Below, one piece after another: positions 3,671-6,070 of a stretch of DNA of 6,070 nt (positions within the stretch are counted from its first letter, which is position 1; every line of letters begins with the position of its first letter). The notes under the pieces were generated by a model. It did not search any database. It saw nothing but the letters and a program-made list of their open reading frames with translations, and was not told the origin of the DNA. Both the position numbers and the translations under genes were made by a program. This DNA comes from an uncultured Oscillospiraceae bacterium (GTDB lineage: Bacteria > Bacillota > Clostridia > UBA1381): the NCBI GenBank assembly GCA_945876665.1, contig CAMCPC010000084.1:1-6070 (forward strand). Direction: 5' to 3'.

Positions 3671-5821
3671 ATGGGATACTATTTTGATGACAGCGTGAGC
3701 ATCAATGCCTATGAGGGTACTGACCCGAAAGCCATAATTTCATCGCTTGCATACAGATACATGGGACAAAACCTTAAGCACGGACTTTATTACCGCGCGT
3801 ATACAAACAACGGTATTGTTCGTACAACGGATTACAGATACCTTGTTGACTTCAACAAGATTTTCCCTGAAAGCAAGGACAAGGACTGCGTGTGGGCATT
3901 TGCAAAGACCTACAGCGAGGGCGATTCAAGCTACGGCTTTGATATAAACTGCTTCGGTCCTATGGTAATGTATGTAAACGGCGAGGTTGTTTACAAGTCT
4001 GACATTTTCAAGGAGAGATATTCTGAAACGGCAACGCGTGTTTTCTTTAACGTAAAACCCGGCTGGAACGACATCAGAATTCAGTTTAAAAAGACAAAGG
4101 CGGGCTTTGGCGCGCAGTTCGGCACATGGATAGGCAAGTGGGATTTCTACACACTTATGCCTACAAAGGAGCGCGACGGACAGGAGGGCTTTGTATTCAC
4201 GGAGCTTGTGTCTGATACATATGAGCCGGAGTTTGAAATCGGCATGAGCGAGAACGATTTTGAAAAGAAGCTCTATCCCGAAAAGGACTGGTCGGCTGAC
4301 GAGCTTAAAAAGGGTCAGCTTACACGTATGTACGGAACCCCTGACGGACGTTATGCTGTCGGTTACACAAAGGCATTCTTTGACGATATAAAGGACACAA
4401 ATCACAAATTCGTACTTGACACAAAGGGTGAAACAACAGTATATATTAATAAGAAGGAAGTCTTTACAACAAAGGGCGGCAAGGAAACCTTTGAAGCAGA
4501 GCTTCCGTTCGGTACATACGATATATATGTAAAGTGCGTATGTGACGGCGGTGACTGGGGTTACACACTTGAATGCGCGGACGCAAAGCTTGAAAACGCG
4601 GCAAGAGTAAAGGGTACGGACGATGTATGGATGTATATCGGAACATTTGACAATGATTTCGACTTCCCGTTCGACACTGCCTCGGATATGCTTCATGTAG
4701 TCGGTGAGCCTAAAACATACTGGAGAGTGGACGCTCCCGATACATTCGTAAGACCTTATAACGAAAATACGCTTTTCGGACGATGGAATTATCCGCTGGG
4801 CGTTACAATGTACGGTCTTCTTCACACGGCGCTTCTGATTGAGTCACAGGATATTCAGAATTATATAAAGGATCATGTACAGCTTTGTATCGACACGCTT
4901 GAATACGCTCTTTGGGACAAGGAGCAGTACGGCGGAGCGACAGGTATTCATAACCTGCTTACAAGTATCGACAGCCTTGACGACTGCGGTTCATTTGCGT
5001 CAATGATGCTTGAGGTACATAAGTACCTTGGACTTAAGGACGTTAAGGAGGTTGCAGACTATGTCGGCGACTATATCTTCAATCATCAGGCAAGACTGGA
5101 GGACGGAACATTCTTCCGCAAGGAAATGATGCACCACTTCCATAATCAGACTATGTGGGCGGACGACCTTTATATGAGCGTTCCGTTCCTTGTAAGATAT
5201 TATCAGTTCACAGGCGATCGGAAATATATTGACGATGCGGCAAATCAGTTCTTCGGATTCAAGAAACGTTTGTTCATGCCGGAAGAAAATATCATGTCAC
5301 ACGTATATGACTTCAAGTATGACACAAAAACGAATGTTCCGTGGGGACGAGGAAACGGTTGGGTAGTATTCTCAATGACGGAGCTTCTTGAGGTGCTTCC
5401 TGAGGACCACCCAAAGAAAAATGACCTTATCGAATTTTTGAACACACTGTGCGAGGGTTACCTTGCGCTGCAGGACGACGAGGGACTGTGGCATCAGGTG
5501 CTTAACGACCATGACTCATATCCCGAAACATCATGTACATCTATGTTCATATACGCTTTCTCAAGAGGTGTCCGTTTCGGATGGCTTAAGAATCCTGAAA
5601 AGTATGTGAAGTCTATTTACAAGGCGTGGAAGGCAATTTCAAAGACAAGCGTGGATTCAAAGGGTAATGTTTACGGGGTATGCCGCGGAAGCGAGTTCTC
5701 TTTCATTCCTGATTATTACAAATATGAGCTTGGCTGGAATCTTAACGATACACACGGCACAGGTATTGTTATGCTTGCCGGTATCGAGGTTATCAGACTT
5801 GGTAAATTCCTTGCCCAATAG
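3671..5821 (+). CDS. GH105-family unsaturated rhamnogalacturonyl/glucuronyl hydrolase with beta-rich N-terminal extension
   Basis: GH105 enzymes remove the unsaturated uronic acid from the non-reducing end of disaccharides released by pectin or other polysaccharide lyases, by hydration of the double bond. Seen in 716 residues: a catalytic part from about 355 to the end, where an (alpha/alpha)6 barrel is expected, with DDCGSF (437-442), MWADDLYM (495-502), SHVYD (543-547), WGRGNGW (558-564), GLWHQVLND (605-613), YPETSCTSMF (617-626) and HGTGI (695-699). By family comparison from memory, D498 is the likely catalytic acid/base (YteR D143) and H544, R560 and W564 line the site. Typical GH105 proteins have about 370 residues; here about 350 extra residues precede the barrel. 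No signal peptide is present, so it should act in the cytoplasm on imported disaccharides. AAGGAG (3656-3661) supports the start. The exact substrate is not predictable. Confidence 0.88.
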   Translation: MGYYFDDSVSINAYEGTDPKAIISSLAYRYMGQNLKHGLYYRAYTNNGIVRTTDYRYLVDFNKIFPESKDKDCVWAFAKTYSEGDSSYGFDINCFGPMVMYVNGEVVYKSDIFKERYSETATRVFFNVKPGWNDIRIQFKKTKAGFGAQFGTWIGKWDFYTLMPTKERDGQEGFVFTELVSDTYEPEFEIGMSENDFEKKLYPEKDWSADELKKGQLTRMYGTPDGRYAVGYTKAFFDDIKDTNHKFVLDTKGETTVYINKKEVFTTKGGKETFEAELPFGTYDIYVKCVCDGGDWGYTLECADAKLENAARVKGTDDVWMYIGTFDNDFDFPFDTASDMLHVVGEPKTYWRVDAPDTFVRPYNENTLFGRWNYPLGVTMYGLLHTALLIESQDIQNYIKDHVQLCIDTLEYALWDKEQYGGATGIHNLLTSIDSLDDCGSFASMMLEVHKYLGLKDVKEVADYVGDYIFNHQARLEDGTFFRKEMMHHFHNQTMWADDLYMSVPFLVRYYQFTGDRKYIDDAANQFFGFKKRLFMPEENIMSHVYDFKYDTKTNVPWGRGNGWVVFSMTELLEVLPEDHPKKNDLIEFLNTLCEGYLALQDDEGLWHQVLNDHDSYPETSCTSMFIYAFSRGVRFGWLKNPEKYVKSIYKAWKAISKTSVDSKGNVYGVCRGSEFSFIPDYYKYELGWNLNDTHGTGIVMLAGIEVIRLGKFLAQ

Positions 5822-5847
5822 CATTTAGTTAAATTAAACAAACATAT

Positions 5848-5876
5848 CCGGCGGATTATTGTCCGCCGGTTTTTTT
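5848..5876 (+). terminator. Intrinsic terminator of the GH105 gene
   Basis: CCGGCGGA (5848-5855), loop TTATTG, TCCGCCGG (5862-5869), then seven T (5870-5876). A GC-rich 8-bp stem with a U-run, 27 nt after the stop codon. Confidence 0.95.
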
Positions 5877-5891
5877 ATCGTTAAATTGAAC

Positions 5892-5910
5892 AAAAAAACA
5901 CTGTTTTTTT
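5892..5910. repeat. A/T dyad after the GH105 terminator
   Basis: AAAAAAACA (5892-5900) and TGTTTTTTT (5902-5910) form a perfect 9-bp inverted repeat about a single C. As RNA it would be a very weak hairpin. Probably a low-complexity dyad, possibly a backup terminator. Confidence 0.35.
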
Positions 5911-5912
5911 TA

Positions 5913-5942
5913 TGGACTTTTAAAATAGTTTGGTGTTAAAAT
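5913..5942 (+). promoter_or_regulatory. Weak candidate promoter for a gene beyond the right edge
   Basis: TGGACT (5913-5918), an 18-bp spacer and TAAAAT (5937-5942), with a TGn extension (5934-5936). No ORF starts before the window ends, so a leader of more than 120 nt would follow. A palindrome CTTTAA-ATATA-TTAAAG (5954-5970) lies just after the predicted start. Confidence 0.3.
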
Positions 5943-6025
5943 GATTGATACCACTTTAAATATATTAAAGCTGAAAATATGATTTGATGTTGATTTTATA
6001 CAAAACAACAAAAAAAATTAATAAT

Positions 6026-6058
6026 TTTTGCAATTTATTCACAAAAACTATTGCAAAA
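6026..6058. repeat. Spaced inverted repeat TTTTGCAAT / ATTGCAAAA near the right edge
   Basis: TTTTGCAAT (6026-6034) and ATTGCAAAA (6050-6058) are perfect 9-bp arms 15 nt apart. Each contains the palindrome TTGCAA, and the two copies are 23 bp apart. It could be an operator with two half-sites or a hairpin in the leader of the next gene. The rest of 5943-6070 is AT-rich with no visible gene. Confidence 0.4.
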
Positions 6059-6070
6059 TTATATGAAATA

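Noticed and set aside
3926..4825. A 299-residue minus-strand ORF inside the GH105 gene
   Set aside because: It is fully antisense to a gene with strong GH105 motifs, is abnormally Cys-rich with no domain pattern, and has no promoter or ribosome site.

Overview
The window looks like chromosomal DNA from a low-GC Gram-positive bacterium, most likely an anaerobic gut or rumen Clostridia (Ruminococcus/Oscillospiraceae-like). The evidence is the AT-rich spacers, AGGAGG-type ribosome binding sites, extended -10 promoters, a ClpE-type zinc-finger Clp ATPase, a small SecG, and a cytoplasmic pectin-disaccharide hydrolase. The genus cannot be fixed from sequence alone.

Layout. (1) 1-956, minus: the N-terminal 318 codons of a ClpE-like AAA+ unfoldase, cut by the left edge. 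Its mRNA leader holds a small hairpin just before the ribosome binding site. (2) 957-1166: a divergent promoter region containing a long imperfect palindrome (1063-1110), between clpE and a small gene. (3) 1167-1328, plus: a 53-residue single-pass membrane protein with its own ribosome binding site and extended -10 promoter; I do not recognise it. (4) 1329-1706: AT-rich spacer, then a strong promoter overlapped by three phased TTAAC-like repeats, then a roughly 220-nt leader with a possible 29-codon upstream ORF. (5) 1707-2981, plus: a membrane-bound processive family-2 glycosyltransferase with all the expected catalytic motifs. (6) 2988-3065: two back-to-back intrinsic terminators separating the convergent glycosyltransferase and secG. 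(7) 3085-3327, minus: SecG. (8) 3328-3670: divergent promoters for secG and the next gene. (9) 3671-5821, plus: a 716-residue GH105-family unsaturated glucuronyl/galacturonyl hydrolase with a long two-part beta-rich N-terminal extension and no signal peptide. It is followed by a GC-rich terminator at 5848-5876. (10) 5877-6070: AT-rich spacer with dyads and a weak candidate promoter for a gene beyond the right edge.

Every gene appears to be transcribed singly, each with its own promoter and mostly with its own terminator. There is no evident shared pathway: protein quality control (ClpE), envelope polysaccharide synthesis (glycosyltransferase), protein export (SecG) and pectin-fragment breakdown (GH105) sit side by side. 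I see no RNA genes, CRISPR array, insertion sequence, phage gene or clear sign of horizontal transfer, and no convincing new multi-gene system. The points most worth a second look are the small membrane protein and the palindrome it shares with clpE, the phased repeats and long leader of the glycosyltransferase gene, and the duplicated N-terminal module of the GH105 enzyme.
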